A stretch of 42,259 nt of DNA from assembly GCA_945877185.1 (NCBI GenBank), contig CAMCRD010000007.1:1-42259 (forward strand), given 5' to 3'. The stretch comes from Candidatus Finniella inopinata (GTDB lineage Bacteria > Pseudomonadota > Alphaproteobacteria > Paracaedibacterales > VGCI01). The notes under the pieces were generated by a model. That model was given only the letters and a program-made list of their open reading frames with translations. It did not search any database and was not told the origin of the DNA. This document shows, in pieces, positions 26,020 to 34,450 of the stretch (the stretch's first letter is position 1; every line of letters begins with the position of its first letter). A program made the position numbers and the translations under genes.

Positions 26020-26231
26020 GCGACTTTCCTCGGTAATTTTAGAAAATATACTCTCAAGGTTAGACAGCGATTTTTTGAGTGTCAATGGAAGAACATAAAA
26101 TTTTAATGAATTTATTCTAATGCCAAAAATGTTTAAAACCCTTAATACCTTGTTAAGAATTGTTTTGAAGGCGGTATAGTTTATCTTTCAATGTGATCTC
26201 AAAAATGTTATTGTATTTTCATATTAACAAT

Positions 26232-27380
26232 ATGGATTTGCAATATATGCTGAAGCGGAAAAGATACTTAGAAAAGATCTCTGATATTTACGATATCTTT
26301 CCAATTTGTGGCATATTAGGGCCCAGGCAATGTGGAAAAACAACCCTTGCTCACCAGTATGCAAGTTCTTTAGAGACCCCTGTTCATCACTTTGATCTAG
26401 AAGATCCAAGCCATTTCGATCAACTTCAAAACCCTAAGTCTCTTTTAGACCCCTTAAAGGGCCTTATTATTATTGATGAAATTCAAAGAAGCCCTCATAT
26501 CTTTCCATATCTGAGAGTCCTTGCGGACTATTCCGACAAAAAAATAATGATCCTAGGTAGTGCGTCGGGCCCCCTCTTAAACCAATCGTCGGAATCCTTA
26601 GCTGGACGCATTGAATATCTTGAACTTGCGCCATTTTCCCTAGATGAGATAGATAACAAAAATCAATTGTGGTCTTATGGAGGATTTCCAAAATCTTATT
26701 TAGCCAAAAATTATAAAGCAAGCAATAGGTGGCGAAAGGCTTATCTTTCAGCATTTATCGAACGGGATCTTCCGTCCTTGGGCGTACAACTCAATATGCT
26801 GGCCATGCGCCAGTTATTGATGATGCTAGCCAACTGTCATGGAGGGCTTTTAAACTATAGTGATCTTGCCCGATCCCTTGGAGTTACGGATATGACTATC
26901 CGACGCTATTCGGAAATTCTTTGTTCAACGTTTATGATCCGCCTGCTTCAGCCCTGGCATGAAAACATTACGAAACGACAGATTAAAGCACCTAAAATAT
27001 ATTTTAAGGACTCCGGTCTTTTACACACACTGATGGGCCTTCACGAAACAGATCTCTTAACACACCACAAACGAGGGAACTCCTTTGAAGGATTTGTGAT
27101 TGAGGAGATTATCAAGCACTTTGGTTCCCAAGAAGATTATTATTTTTGGCGAACTCAAACGGGTGTGGAGCTTGACCTGTTAATGATTAAGGGCGGGAAA
27201 CGATATGGGTTTGAAATTAAATTGTCTGATGCCCCTCAAATTACTGAGTCTATGCGCATTGCGTTGAAAGATCTAAAATTAGAGCACTTATATATTATTA
27301 ATAACCTCGATGTTCAATATAAAAAAGAAGAAAGGATAAGCGTTTTAGGAATTGACCAACTCAAAAGCGCTCCATTTTGA
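26232..27380 (+). CDS. AAA_14 / DUF4143 ATPase
   Basis: This protein of about 382 residues is of the AAA_14 type with a C-terminal DUF4143 domain, a common prokaryotic family of unknown role that includes PD-(D/E)XK-like nuclease folds. Walker A is GPRQCGKTT, Walker B is GLIIIDEIQRSP, and the sensor segment is IMILGSASGPLL. The DUF4143 part includes YLSAFIERDLPSLGV, KIYFKDSGLLHTLMG and the nuclease-like WRTQTGVELDLLMIKGGKRYGFEIK. Start is uncertain: ATGs at 26205, 26232 and 26247 all lack a strong ribosome-binding site. It is a single gene; these often belong to accessory regions. Confidence 0.85.
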   Translation: MDLQYMLKRKRYLEKISDIYDIFPICGILGPRQCGKTTLAHQYASSLETPVHHFDLEDPSHFDQLQNPKSLLDPLKGLIIIDEIQRSPHIFPYLRVLADYSDKKIMILGSASGPLLNQSSESLAGRIEYLELAPFSLDEIDNKNQLWSYGGFPKSYLAKNYKASNRWRKAYLSAFIERDLPSLGVQLNMLAMRQLLMMLANCHGGLLNYSDLARSLGVTDMTIRRYSEILCSTFMIRLLQPWHENITKRQIKAPKIYFKDSGLLHTLMGLHETDLLTHHKRGNSFEGFVIEEIIKHFGSQEDYYFWRTQTGVELDLLMIKGGKRYGFEIKLSDAPQITESMRIALKDLKLEHLYIINNLDVQYKKEERISVLGIDQLKSAPF

Positions 27381-27580
27381 TCACTGTGGTCTGGAGAGTA
27401 GGAGCAGTAGGAAGTGTCACAAATTCAATGGTCAATTTTGGGGTGCTATAAGCAAAAAAGATTCTAAAAATAGTTTATCGGTCGAACCGGAATTGATCTT
27501 CTAAGGACGGGAAATAGATTTTCCCTCTTTATTCTTCTGCCTAAAAACCGTTATGATCCTTGGTAATAAGGGGAATATAG

Positions 27581-28834
27581 ATGTCTGAAAAAATGATTCA
27601 ACCCGTGCGGGGCACCCATGATCTCTTGGGGGAAGAGTACCGAAAGCATCAGTGGATTCATGATGTTTCCTATTCTATTGCACAAAAATATGGCTATGAG
27701 CCCATTGCAACGCCCATTGTTGAGTCTACGGCTATCTTTAAGCGCACCATCGGTGAAACATCGGACATTGTCGGCAAGGAGATGTACACATTTGACGACC
27801 GAGGGGGCGATAGCATCACGATACGCCCCGAAGGAACCGCAGGGGTCGCGCGCGCCGTAATCTCCAATAGCCTGACTCAATCCATGCCTTTAAAATTGAT
27901 TTATGATGGCCCCATGATGCGCTATGAACGGCCTCAAAAGGGTCGAACGCGCCAGTTCCATCAGATCGGCGTCGAGTGTTTTGGCATTTCTGACCCCTTG
28001 GTGGATGTGGAAACAATTGCCTTAGGCGCCCAGATTTTGGAGCAGTTAGGAGTAGCGCACCGATCCATCTTAGAAATCAATACCATCGGAGATACAGACA
28101 GCCGTAAAGCTTATCGCCAAGCCTTGGTTGATTATTTCACACCCGTAAGCAGCCATCTTTCCGCTGATAGCCAGGCACGTCTTGCCAAAAATCCTTTACG
28201 AATTCTTGACTCCAAAGACCCCAAAGACCAGGAATTAATTGCAAGCGCGCCAAGCTTTGACCACTACCTTAATGACCTCTCCCAGGATACTTTTCGCAAA
28301 GTTTGTCAGGGTCTTGATGCCCTCAATATTCCCTATAAGCGCAACCCTCTTTTGGTGCGGGGATTGGATTATTACTGCCACACGGCCTTTGAGTTCACCA
28401 CAACCGACCTCGGTTCACAAGGCGCCCTTTTAGCCGGTGGGCGGTATGATGGCCTGGTTGGGCAACTGAGCGGGCCCGAAACTCCCGGCGTGGGGTGGGC
28501 CATGGGCGTTGACCGGATTGCCCTCATGCTCGATCAGGTACCACCGCAACCACGCCCCATTGCCGTTATTGCGATTGGGGATGAAACCATGGAGGCCGCT
28601 TTTCAACTGGCCATGAGTTTACGCAAACAAGGGATCAGGATTGAATTGGCTTACTCCGGAAACGTTGGAAAGCGGATGAAGTGGGCTGACAAAGCCAATG
28701 CATACGCCGCTATCCTCCTTGGTACAGATGAGATTGCCGCCCAACAAGCAACGGTACGAAATTTAGAGACCGGAGAGCAGAATCTGGTAGCGTTTGCTGT
28801 CTTGAAAGACTATCTTATAGATACTTTTAAGTAA
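27581..28834 (+). CDS. hisS: histidyl-tRNA synthetase
   Basis: This 417-residue class II aminoacyl-tRNA synthetase charges tRNA-His. Visible motifs are [10 protein letters not shown] at the N-terminus, [11 protein letters not shown] (motif 2, about residues 82-92), [15 protein letters not shown] (HisA motif), [11 protein letters not shown] (about 285-295) and [13 protein letters not shown] (motif 3). The C-terminal anticodon-binding domain ([19 protein letters not shown] onward) is complete. AAGGGGAA precedes the start. It lies 16-22 bases before prfA on the same strand and looks like core chromosome. Confidence 0.98.
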   Translation: MSEKMIQPVRGTHDLLGEEYRKHQWIHDVSYSIAQKYGYEPIATPIVESTAIFKRTIGETSDIVGKEMYTFDDRGGDSITIRPEGTAGVARAVISNSLTQSMPLKLIYDGPMMRYERPQKGRTRQFHQIGVECFGISDPLVDVETIALGAQILEQLGVAHRSILEINTIGDTDSRKAYRQALVDYFTPVSSHLSADSQARLAKNPLRILDSKDPKDQELIASAPSFDHYLNDLSQDTFRKVCQGLDALNIPYKRNPLLVRGLDYYCHTAFEFTTTDLGSQGALLAGGRYDGLVGQLSGPETPGVGWAMGVDRIALMLDQVPPQPRPIAVIAIGDETMEAAFQLAMSLRKQGIRIELAYSGNVGKRMKWADKANAYAAILLGTDEIAAQQATVRNLETGEQNLVAFAVLKDYLIDTFK

Positions 28835-28856
28835 CAATAACGTCAAAGGTTTGCTC

Positions 28857-29939
28857 GTGTCGTTTTCCGTCAAATTAGAACGCCTTCTCCAACACTACCA
28901 TGATTTGCGCGACACTTTATCGACAAGTACGGTCAGCGATCCTCAAGAATTTGCCAAACTCTCTAAAGAATACTCAGACCTCACCCCGATTGCCGAGGCG
29001 ATTTCTCTCCTGAAAAATACAGAGCAAGAAATTGCCAGCCTTGAGGCGCTTCTTGCCGATCCCTCGACAGATAAGGAGATGCGAGACCTGGCATCCCTAG
29101 AGTTCCATGAATTAAAAGCCAAACTGCCTGAGCTTGAGCTTGCTATTAAGATTCGGCTCCTCCCGAAAGATGCGGACGACGAACGCAACGTCATTTTAGA
29201 AGTGCGCGCCGGTACCGGAGGGGAAGAAGCAGCCCTATTTGCGAATGCTTTGTTGCGCATGTACCAACGCTACGCTGCTAACAAGGGATGGAAATACGAA
29301 ATCCTCGATTTAAGCGAAACGGGCATTGGGGGCATTCGGGAAGCCAGCGCATCCATTACAGGAAAAGGGGTATACGCCCGCCTGAAATATGAATCCGGCG
29401 TCCATCGTGTTCAACGTGTTCCCGAAACCGAGGCCAGCGGCCGCATTCACACATCTGCTGCAACGGTGGCTGTCTTACCCGAAGTGGAAGATGTCGATAT
29501 CCACATCGAAGAAAAAGATCTGGTGATTGATGTTTATCGGGCATCCGGCGCCGGTGGCCAACATGTAAACACCACCGACAGCGCTGTGCGCATTACCCAT
29601 GTGCCCTCCGGTATTGTCGTCACCCAACAGGATGAACGCTCTCAACATAAAAACAAGGCCAAAGCCATGAAAATTTTGCGGGCACGCCTTTATGAGGCGG
29701 AACGTGTCCGCAAAGATGCAGTGAGGGCCGCAAACCGGAAAAGTCAAATTGGCTCTGGGGATCGCTCCGAACGCATACGCACCTACAACTTCCCCCAAGG
29801 GCGGGTGAGTGACCATCGCATTAACCTAACCCTTTATAAGATTCAGCAAATTATGGAAGGCGAAGCCCTCGATGAAATGATCGATGCCTTGACAGCGGAA
29901 GACCAAGCCGCAAAACTGGCCGAAGCTGCTGAGGTGTAA
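28857..29939 (+). CDS. prfA: peptide chain release factor 1
   Basis: This protein of about 360 residues ends translation at UAA/UAG. It has the GGQ peptidyl-hydrolysis motif in [18 protein letters not shown] (about residue 232), the PCF helix-rich N-terminus, and the codon-recognition region [22 protein letters not shown] (PET in place of the RF1 PxT tripeptide region). The GTG at 28857 is preferred because AAAGG lies 7 bases upstream; a TTG at 28851 is the alternative. It follows hisS closely, probably in one transcript. The usual prmC/hemK partner is not adjacent. Confidence 0.97.
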   Translation: MSFSVKLERLLQHYHDLRDTLSTSTVSDPQEFAKLSKEYSDLTPIAEAISLLKNTEQEIASLEALLADPSTDKEMRDLASLEFHELKAKLPELELAIKIRLLPKDADDERNVILEVRAGTGGEEAALFANALLRMYQRYAANKGWKYEILDLSETGIGGIREASASITGKGVYARLKYESGVHRVQRVPETEASGRIHTSAATVAVLPEVEDVDIHIEEKDLVIDVYRASGAGGQHVNTTDSAVRITHVPSGIVVTQQDERSQHKNKAKAMKILRARLYEAERVRKDAVRAANRKSQIGSGDRSERIRTYNFPQGRVSDHRINLTLYKIQQIMEGEALDEMIDALTAEDQAAKLAEAAEV

Positions 29940-30013
29940 ATAGGTGGCCCAAAAGTATAAATAGGCTGTCAGGGAGCCCAGATACTATTCTCCTCTGTTA
30001 AAAAAGCCGCTTA

Positions 30014-30097
30014 TTAACTGACTTTTGACAGAATCGATGAACAAGCCGACACCAAAAGGCCAGCGCCACCGACGACCACAATAAGGTAATATTTCAT
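30014..30097 (-). CDS. 27-residue lipoprotein
   Basis: This small frame encodes a basic hydrophobic leader MKYYLIVVVGGAGLLVSAC with a perfect lipobox (LVSAC, cysteine 19) and an eight-residue mature part SSILSKVS. It resembles small entericidin-like or other mini-lipoproteins that insert in the outer membrane. A weak AGAGAAAG element lies upstream. It stands alone after prfA on the opposite strand. Its shortness lowers confidence, but the lipobox is convincing. Confidence 0.5.
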   Translation of the reverse strand: MKYYLIVVVGGAGLLVSACSSILSKVS

Positions 30098-30132
30098 AAT
30101 ATTCTTTCTCTAAAAGGTTGTTATCTCTTCAT

Positions 30133-30268
30133 TAGACCTCTTTCGAAACCAAGAATTTTGGTTCAGGGCTAGGAAACAATTTGTGAGTGACCGGAGAGTA
30201 CATGAGGATCACGAACAAATTTTTGACGACGCCATGGATCAAAAGGCGACGGTTACGAAAGAGGTCTA
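30133..30268. mobile_element. MITE-like element with terminal inverted repeats
   Basis: TAGACCTCTTTCGAAACC (30133-30150) and GGTTACGAAAGAGGTCTA (30251-30268) are 18-base terminal inverted repeats with 1 mismatch, enclosing about 100 bases with no coding frame. The ends resemble IS5-family termini, so this is probably a non-autonomous derivative. Target-site duplication could not be defined with certainty. Confidence 0.6.
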
Positions 30269-30384
30269 TTAAAATCATCCCAACACCTTGGGTATAATAC
30301 CGGCATGCGGTTATGATTCTCTATTTTCTGGATGAACTGTTTTAACCTTAACGCCATCGTTTAGAAAATAATTAAAACCGCATT

Positions 30385-30576
30385 TTATTCATAGATGTCA
30401 TTATTTTCAGCAACATCATTATGGTTGTCCGTATTAACATGATCCTGTTTTTTTTCATCTTGTTCTTCTGGTTCCAGCTCCCATGGCTTCACATTAAAGG
30501 GGTCACCCGCATTTGTTTCATGGGCAAAGAAAATGGAGAATAAAGATAACACATAAATATAAAATAACTTTTTCAT
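30385..30576 (-). CDS. small exported acidic protein
   Basis: This 63-residue protein has a signal peptide (LFYIYVLSLFSIFFAHETNA) and a 38-residue acidic mature region (DPFNVKPWELEPEEQDEKKQ onward). No family is recognised. It stands alone on the minus strand in an AT-rich stretch. Composition after the leader is strongly D/E/N/H-rich, which could bind cations, but that is speculation. Its size leaves some doubt that it is expressed. Confidence 0.5.
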   Translation of the reverse strand: MKKLFYIYVLSLFSIFFAHETNAGDPFNVKPWELEPEEQDEKKQDHVNTDNHNDVAENNDIYE

Positions 30577-30818
30577 AAACTTCCTATCCCCATTTAAAAT
30601 TATTCACACAACATATATATTAAATGAAAAAACCTTATTAAATCATTAACGTATATTAATAATGAGATAATATTTCTTTTCATATTGTATTTAATTGTGT
30701 TCATAAAATTTTATGACCTAAGAAAAAGGGACTATTCCCAACGCTTGGGACAGCCTCTTATCGATAGGTTTAAGACTCTACGAAGATAGACAACCTAAGC
30801 AAGTAATCAAAAAAATCT

Positions 30819-31328
30819 TTACCTTTTGTCACGCAGATTTGCTGAAAACGCGCTATGGATAATAGGATTCGTCTCTCGAATGGAATGCAAATTACGATTG
30901 ATGATTCTCTTGTCCGGATCATCATTTATTAATCCTTTCAGGATTGTAAAAAATGTAGGAAAAGCGTTTTGATATTCAATCATCTTGTTACTAACATTTG
31001 TCATCGCAACAGCATGAAGGTCATTTACTAAAAAATCCCGCACAAATTCTGCTTTAGCCTTGTTTTCAGCCTCGATAGAGTTTCCTTTCCTTAAATCCCA
31101 AAGCAAATTAAAAGAATGAAGATTACCAGAAATGGCAAGTTCTTCAATATCGGCTTTGGCTTCTTCTATCTGATGGGCTGTTGCTTGGGCGTTTCTAAAT
31201 ACAGAAGCACAACGCATAAATTTGTCATCGAGACCTTGAAGGTATCTTTCCTGAGAGGCGTAAGTTACTTCAGAAAAGGTTAAGAATACAGGGCTAAAGA
31301 GCATTAAAAATAGGCGCAGAATTTTCAT
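30819..31328 (-). CDS. exported helical protein of unknown function
   Basis: This 169-residue protein has a signal peptide (LFLMLFSPVFLTFSEVTYAS) followed by predicted helices, including IEEAKADIEELAISGNLHSF and NSIEAENKAKAEFVRDFL. No domain is recognised. A perfect AT palindrome lies about 41 bases upstream of the start. Its gene is single and AT-rich like other exported genes here. Confidence 0.65.
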   Translation of the reverse strand: MKILRLFLMLFSPVFLTFSEVTYASQERYLQGLDDKFMRCASVFRNAQATAHQIEEAKADIEELAISGNLHSFNLLWDLRKGNSIEAENKAKAEFVRDFLVNDLHAVAMTNVSNKMIEYQNAFPTFFTILKGLINDDPDKRIINRNLHSIRETNPIIHSAFSANLRDKR

Positions 31329-31660
31329 TTAAGAAATCTCCATGGTGTGTTCATTGAAAGAATTTATTAAAAATAATTAATTATTTTTCTGAAACTACAA
31401 AAGTTTATGGCATAAGTCAACGCCTAGCTCCTCCATAGATAACTGGTCTATCCTCGAACAATTATCTTGACGAATCCATTCAAATTTTAAGCATAAAGGA
31501 GCAACTCGCCTTGATTAAGTGAAAAAAGGAGCCGTTATATCCTGGATCAAATACTACACAAAAAAGAGAAGAGGAAAAAACGATATCCTCTCTCGATTTA
31601 TGGGCGGGTTAATTTAAATTTCCGCCCTTAAACCTCCTTCACGACAATGTTATAGTAGGT
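31329..31660. other. 332-base intergenic stretch with palindromes
   Basis: No gene is supported. It contains a perfect 20-base palindrome (31369-31388, AT-only) and a GGGCGG/CCGCCC hairpin (31602-31607 with 31622-31627) just beyond the end of the 31661 gene, which may slow or end transcription although no U-run follows. Confidence 0.45.
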
Positions 31661-31987
31661 TCAGTAATCCGTGCACCACCTTTTCTTGAGAAAATCCATA
31701 TCAACATTGGGCGTTGCGGCAATGTAGAGAGGGTTTTTGTAATCCCCTGTACAAACCTCGATTAAAGGTAGATCTTCTTCAAAAGCTTCCTCTATGGCTG
31801 CGCAAGGTTCTTGATAAAGGGCATAAAGGGCGACCACTTCTTCCGGCGGATAAATCGTAAAACTCCAATCCATAGGGGCATCACCGGAATGCATTTCATT
31901 TTCACTTTCCATGATGCAATCCAGAAGCGCATCATAACTTTCAAAAAGTTCGGCGGGATTGCCGTCTAAAGGCATGATCATAATCAT
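31661..31987 (-). CDS. small acidic cytosolic protein of unknown function
   Basis: This 108-residue protein is strongly acidic (for example AIEEAFEEDLPLIEV) with no leader or membrane segment. AAGGAAAAG precedes the ATG at 31987. Pattern IYPPEEVVALYALY may be a helix-turn. No family is recognised. Confidence 0.65.
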   Translation of the reverse strand: MIMIMPLDGNPAELFESYDALLDCIMESENEMHSGDAPMDWSFTIYPPEEVVALYALYQEPCAAIEEAFEEDLPLIEVCTGDYKNPLYIAATPNVDMDFLKKRWCTDY

Positions 31988-32050
31988 TCACTTTTCCTTA
32001 TTCTTAAGTGTTGGTGGTGTGAATGTTCGGGGGGGGGGCTCTCTTCCGTT

Positions 32051-32235
32051 ACGTCATTGCGAGGAGCGCAAGCACGACTCGCCACGGCGAAGCCGTAGGC
32101 GTAGCTCGGGAGTGCGTAGCGAGACGCGGCAATCCATGTATTCAATGTACTTTTCAGCTCTCATGCTTTGAGAATATAGAAATACATGGATTGCCGCGTC
32201 CTGCAGCGCTACGCTCGCAGTCCTCGCAATGACGT
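32051..32235. repeat. palindromic dispersed repeat, copy B (expanded)
   Basis: Same outer ends as copy A (ACGTCATTGCGAGGAGCG and CCTCGCAATGACGT) and the same inner ATCCATGTATT / AATACATGGAT, but the left arm carries about 45 extra bases, including a nested ACGGC-GAA-GCCGT hairpin, and the right arm about 15 different bases. GCGTAGC on the left pairs with GCTACGC on the right. It ends the accessory stretch before the 32289 frame. Confidence 0.8.
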
Positions 32236-32288
32236 AATAAGGGTATTACCTTAATTCAGAAACAAAAACCACCCAAAGGCACCCCCCC

Positions 32289-32462
32289 TCAAACATCCCT
32301 CAAATGAAGGAAGACCAGGGAATCCCCAAAGGACAAACCCCACCTTCCCTCAGATGAACGTGTTTTAAAGAGATATACCTCTGGTGGCCCAGATTTATGA
32401 GAGACTCTTTGGAACAGGTCTTGGAAAATATGCTCTGTGTGAGCTATATTGCTTTTAGCCAT
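32289..32462 (-). CDS. possible 57-residue protein
   Basis: A minus-strand frame encodes MAKSNIAHTEHIFQDLFQRV and a further 37 residues. An AAAGG element is 7 bases upstream of the ATG. No family or leader is seen. It lies between copy B of the palindromic repeat and a 14-bp hairpin and could be a small gene or a remnant. Confidence 0.3.
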   Translation of the reverse strand: MAKSNIAHTEHIFQDLFQRVSHKSGPPEVYLFKTRSSEGRWGLSFGDSLVFLHLRDV

Positions 32463-32498
32463 GATTCGCCTTTCTTAACTAAAGGTTGATTGTGGACA

Positions 32499-32533
32499 GT
32501 GGCATTTGGGTGTTGATTCCACCCGAGTGCCAC
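32499..32533 (+). other. 14-bp hairpin
   Basis: GTGGCATTTGGGTG and CACCCGAGTGCCAC pair over 14 bases as plus-strand RNA (with G-U pairs) around a 7-base loop. No U-run follows, so its role, if any, is not clear. Confidence 0.45.
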
Positions 32534-32716
32534 GCTTACGTAGGTTCAGACAATTTTGGCTCGCCGCCTCACTCATCTTAAACCTTGCACCACTCTAGGT
32601 TGGGTTAAAAAAATAATCAAGAGGGAAAATTTTGCCTACTTATAGTTTCATTTGTCTTTAAGAAAGATTTAGGCTCTATAATGACTTATAATAGTTTATA
32701 ATGTATGGAGGAAAAT

Positions 32717-33130
32717 ATGAATTTAAGCGATAAAGGAATAGAAACAATCGAAAAACACAATGCGTATTTAGACGCTTTAACTACCCATATTACGGCTTCA
32801 ACTAAGCATCTTGTTGATGATGTTCAATCACAAAAACAAAATAATTACAAAAATCTCGTTCTCGTTCTTGGTTATACAGTATATTTCACTACATGGTTTC
32901 AGTTACGAGATTTCTTTCCAAAGCTTCCGATGAAAATTTCCTATGGTTTTATGATTGTTTCGCTGGCAACAACAGTTTTAACTTTAATGGGGACATATTT
33001 GATGTCTTTGATAAAAAATAAACAAAGAGCTATATCCCAAGGAATATGGTGGTCTGATGTGTTGGCATTAATATCTGGATTTATATCTTTTGGGGCTATT
33101 CTTATCTCTGCTATATGTTGGGTATTTTAA
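32717..33130 (+). CDS. small membrane protein (three predicted TM segments)
   Basis: This 137-residue protein starts at the ATG at 32717, because GGAGG lies 5 bases upstream (the ATG at 32705 contains that site). An N-terminal cytosolic helix (residues 1-45, Q/K-rich) is followed by hydrophobic segments near LVLVLGYTVYFTTWF, GFMIVSLATTVLTLMGTYL and LISGFISFGAILISAICWVF. Several TATAAT-like boxes precede it. The family is not recognised. Confidence 0.7.
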   Translation: MNLSDKGIETIEKHNAYLDALTTHITASTKHLVDDVQSQKQNNYKNLVLVLGYTVYFTTWFQLRDFFPKLPMKISYGFMIVSLATTVLTLMGTYLMSLIKNKQRAISQGIWWSDVLALISGFISFGAILISAICWVF

Positions 33131-33145
33131 TTTTGGTGCGGCTTT

Positions 33146-34165
33146 CTAAAATATGCCTGGATCATCACCTGTTTTAAAGGCGATCTCCACAACACCTTGG
33201 GGCTCAAACTGGCTGATGAAGTATTTATAGGCTTCCATACGGCTTTGCTCATCCCCTGTTGTTAGGAGGAACTGCTGGCCAAAGTCGGCTATATCTTCTA
33301 CGATGCGCTCGTATCGGTAATAAGCGAGGATTGTCCTGTTGATTTCCGTCTTTCCGTACCCTTCATAAAAAGCTTTTTCCTCGTGCGGTTTATTCCAAAC
33401 ATTCGCAACGCCTCCGCCAATAAACATGAGGTCACGCTCTTTGGGCGCCATGATCGGATCATCCCAATCTACAATGTAGATCGTACCCATTTTATCGATC
33501 AATACATTGCCGCCATGAATGTCGGAATGGCAGAGAACAAAGGCAAAGGATTGGTCACGGAGGCTTTGTCCTAACTGTTCAGCACGATTGACGAGCCGAT
33601 GTATAGTCTCTGAATTCTCTTCCATAAAGGCCCGAAACTTTAAGGCAATCTTGTCACCGCTTGGTTCTGTTTCTTCCATATGGGTATAGAGGGATCGCAC
33701 AATGTCTCGCCATTTGGATGAATAGGCCTCTCGCCGAACCTGCCCTTGGACTGAGGGAGGTACATCAATGTCGTGAATTTTCCGCAACACTTTGCCGAGC
33801 GTAATCCATTGACCATCTGTCAAATTACGGCTAAACCCATCCTGTCCCTCAATAAAGGGGTACACAATAAGGGTAAAGTCCTCCATACGCTGGGTTAATT
33901 GACCCTGGATTGTTTTGACAGGAAGAATAATATTTTCAATACCTGCATTCTGTAAGAGGGAGAGTATGGTAACAATGCTATCATGGTTGTGTCCATGCTT
34001 CAGCTTTACGAAATAGCATGATTGGTCATTGGCGTGGGCTTTATAGATTGACGCATTGAGGTCCGCACCCAAGGGGAGGACTATCAGCGTCTCAACCTCA
34101 ATACCATACTCAGTGGCTAAACAGCCAATAATGCGTTCATCTGAAAAAGGTTGCTTTTCTAGCAT
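33146..34165 (-). CDS. aminoglycoside phosphotransferase (APH)-family kinase
   Basis: This protein of about 339 residues has the APH fold seen in spectinomycin/aminoglycoside kinases and choline-kinase relatives. Visible are LPLGADLNASIYKAHANDQS (nucleotide loop), YFVKLKHGHNHDS (lysine), the Brenner-like HSDIHGGNVLIDK (catalytic D and N near residue 212) and IVDWDDP. The start at 34165 (MLEKQPFSDERI) fits the domain; an upstream frame to 34237 has no ribosome-binding site either. It resembles APH(9)-like proteins but substrate cannot be decided. It is a single gene. Confidence 0.8.
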   Translation of the reverse strand: MLEKQPFSDERIIGCLATEYGIEVETLIVLPLGADLNASIYKAHANDQSCYFVKLKHGHNHDSIVTILSLLQNAGIENIILPVKTIQGQLTQRMEDFTLIVYPFIEGQDGFSRNLTDGQWITLGKVLRKIHDIDVPPSVQGQVRREAYSSKWRDIVRSLYTHMEETEPSGDKIALKFRAFMEENSETIHRLVNRAEQLGQSLRDQSFAFVLCHSDIHGGNVLIDKMGTIYIVDWDDPIMAPKERDLMFIGGGVANVWNKPHEEKAFYEGYGKTEINRTILAYYRYERIVEDIADFGQQFLLTTGDEQSRMEAYKYFISQFEPQGVVEIAFKTGDDPGIF

Positions 34166-34266
34166 GATGAAAAATACCCATCTAGTTTGTTCGGATAATA
34201 TCCCATATGTCATATGGTATATCAAACTTGGGAGCAATGCGCTAAATGTAACTTTTCTTGTCCATT

Positions 34267-34287
34267 TGGTGACAATCTGGTGACAAT
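34267..34287. repeat. 11-base-period tandem pair
   Basis: TGGTGACAAT occurs twice (34267-34276 and 34278-34287), 11 bases apart, in the kup/APH intergenic region. A GAGGG...CCCTC stem (near 34308-34327) lies next to it. The pair resembles integrase arm-type or regulator binding sites. Confidence 0.4.
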
Positions 34288-34450
34288 GTATTTTGGGAAG
34301 AAGCGCGAGGGACTCACAAGACCCTCTAAATCATCTTTATTGAATTAATTAAGTGGGTCATTTTGATCTAGCTTAATTTTAAAAACATCTTTTATTAACC
34401 ATTGAGTCTTACACTTTCTTTATGAGGTTTTGAAAAGTAGGCATAACTAC

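Noticed and set aside
34302-34330. A third tRNA fragment near the 34267 repeat
   Set aside because: A GAGGG/CCCTC stem resembles a T-arm, but the loop is 10 bases rather than 7 and no CCA or anticodon arm is recognisable.
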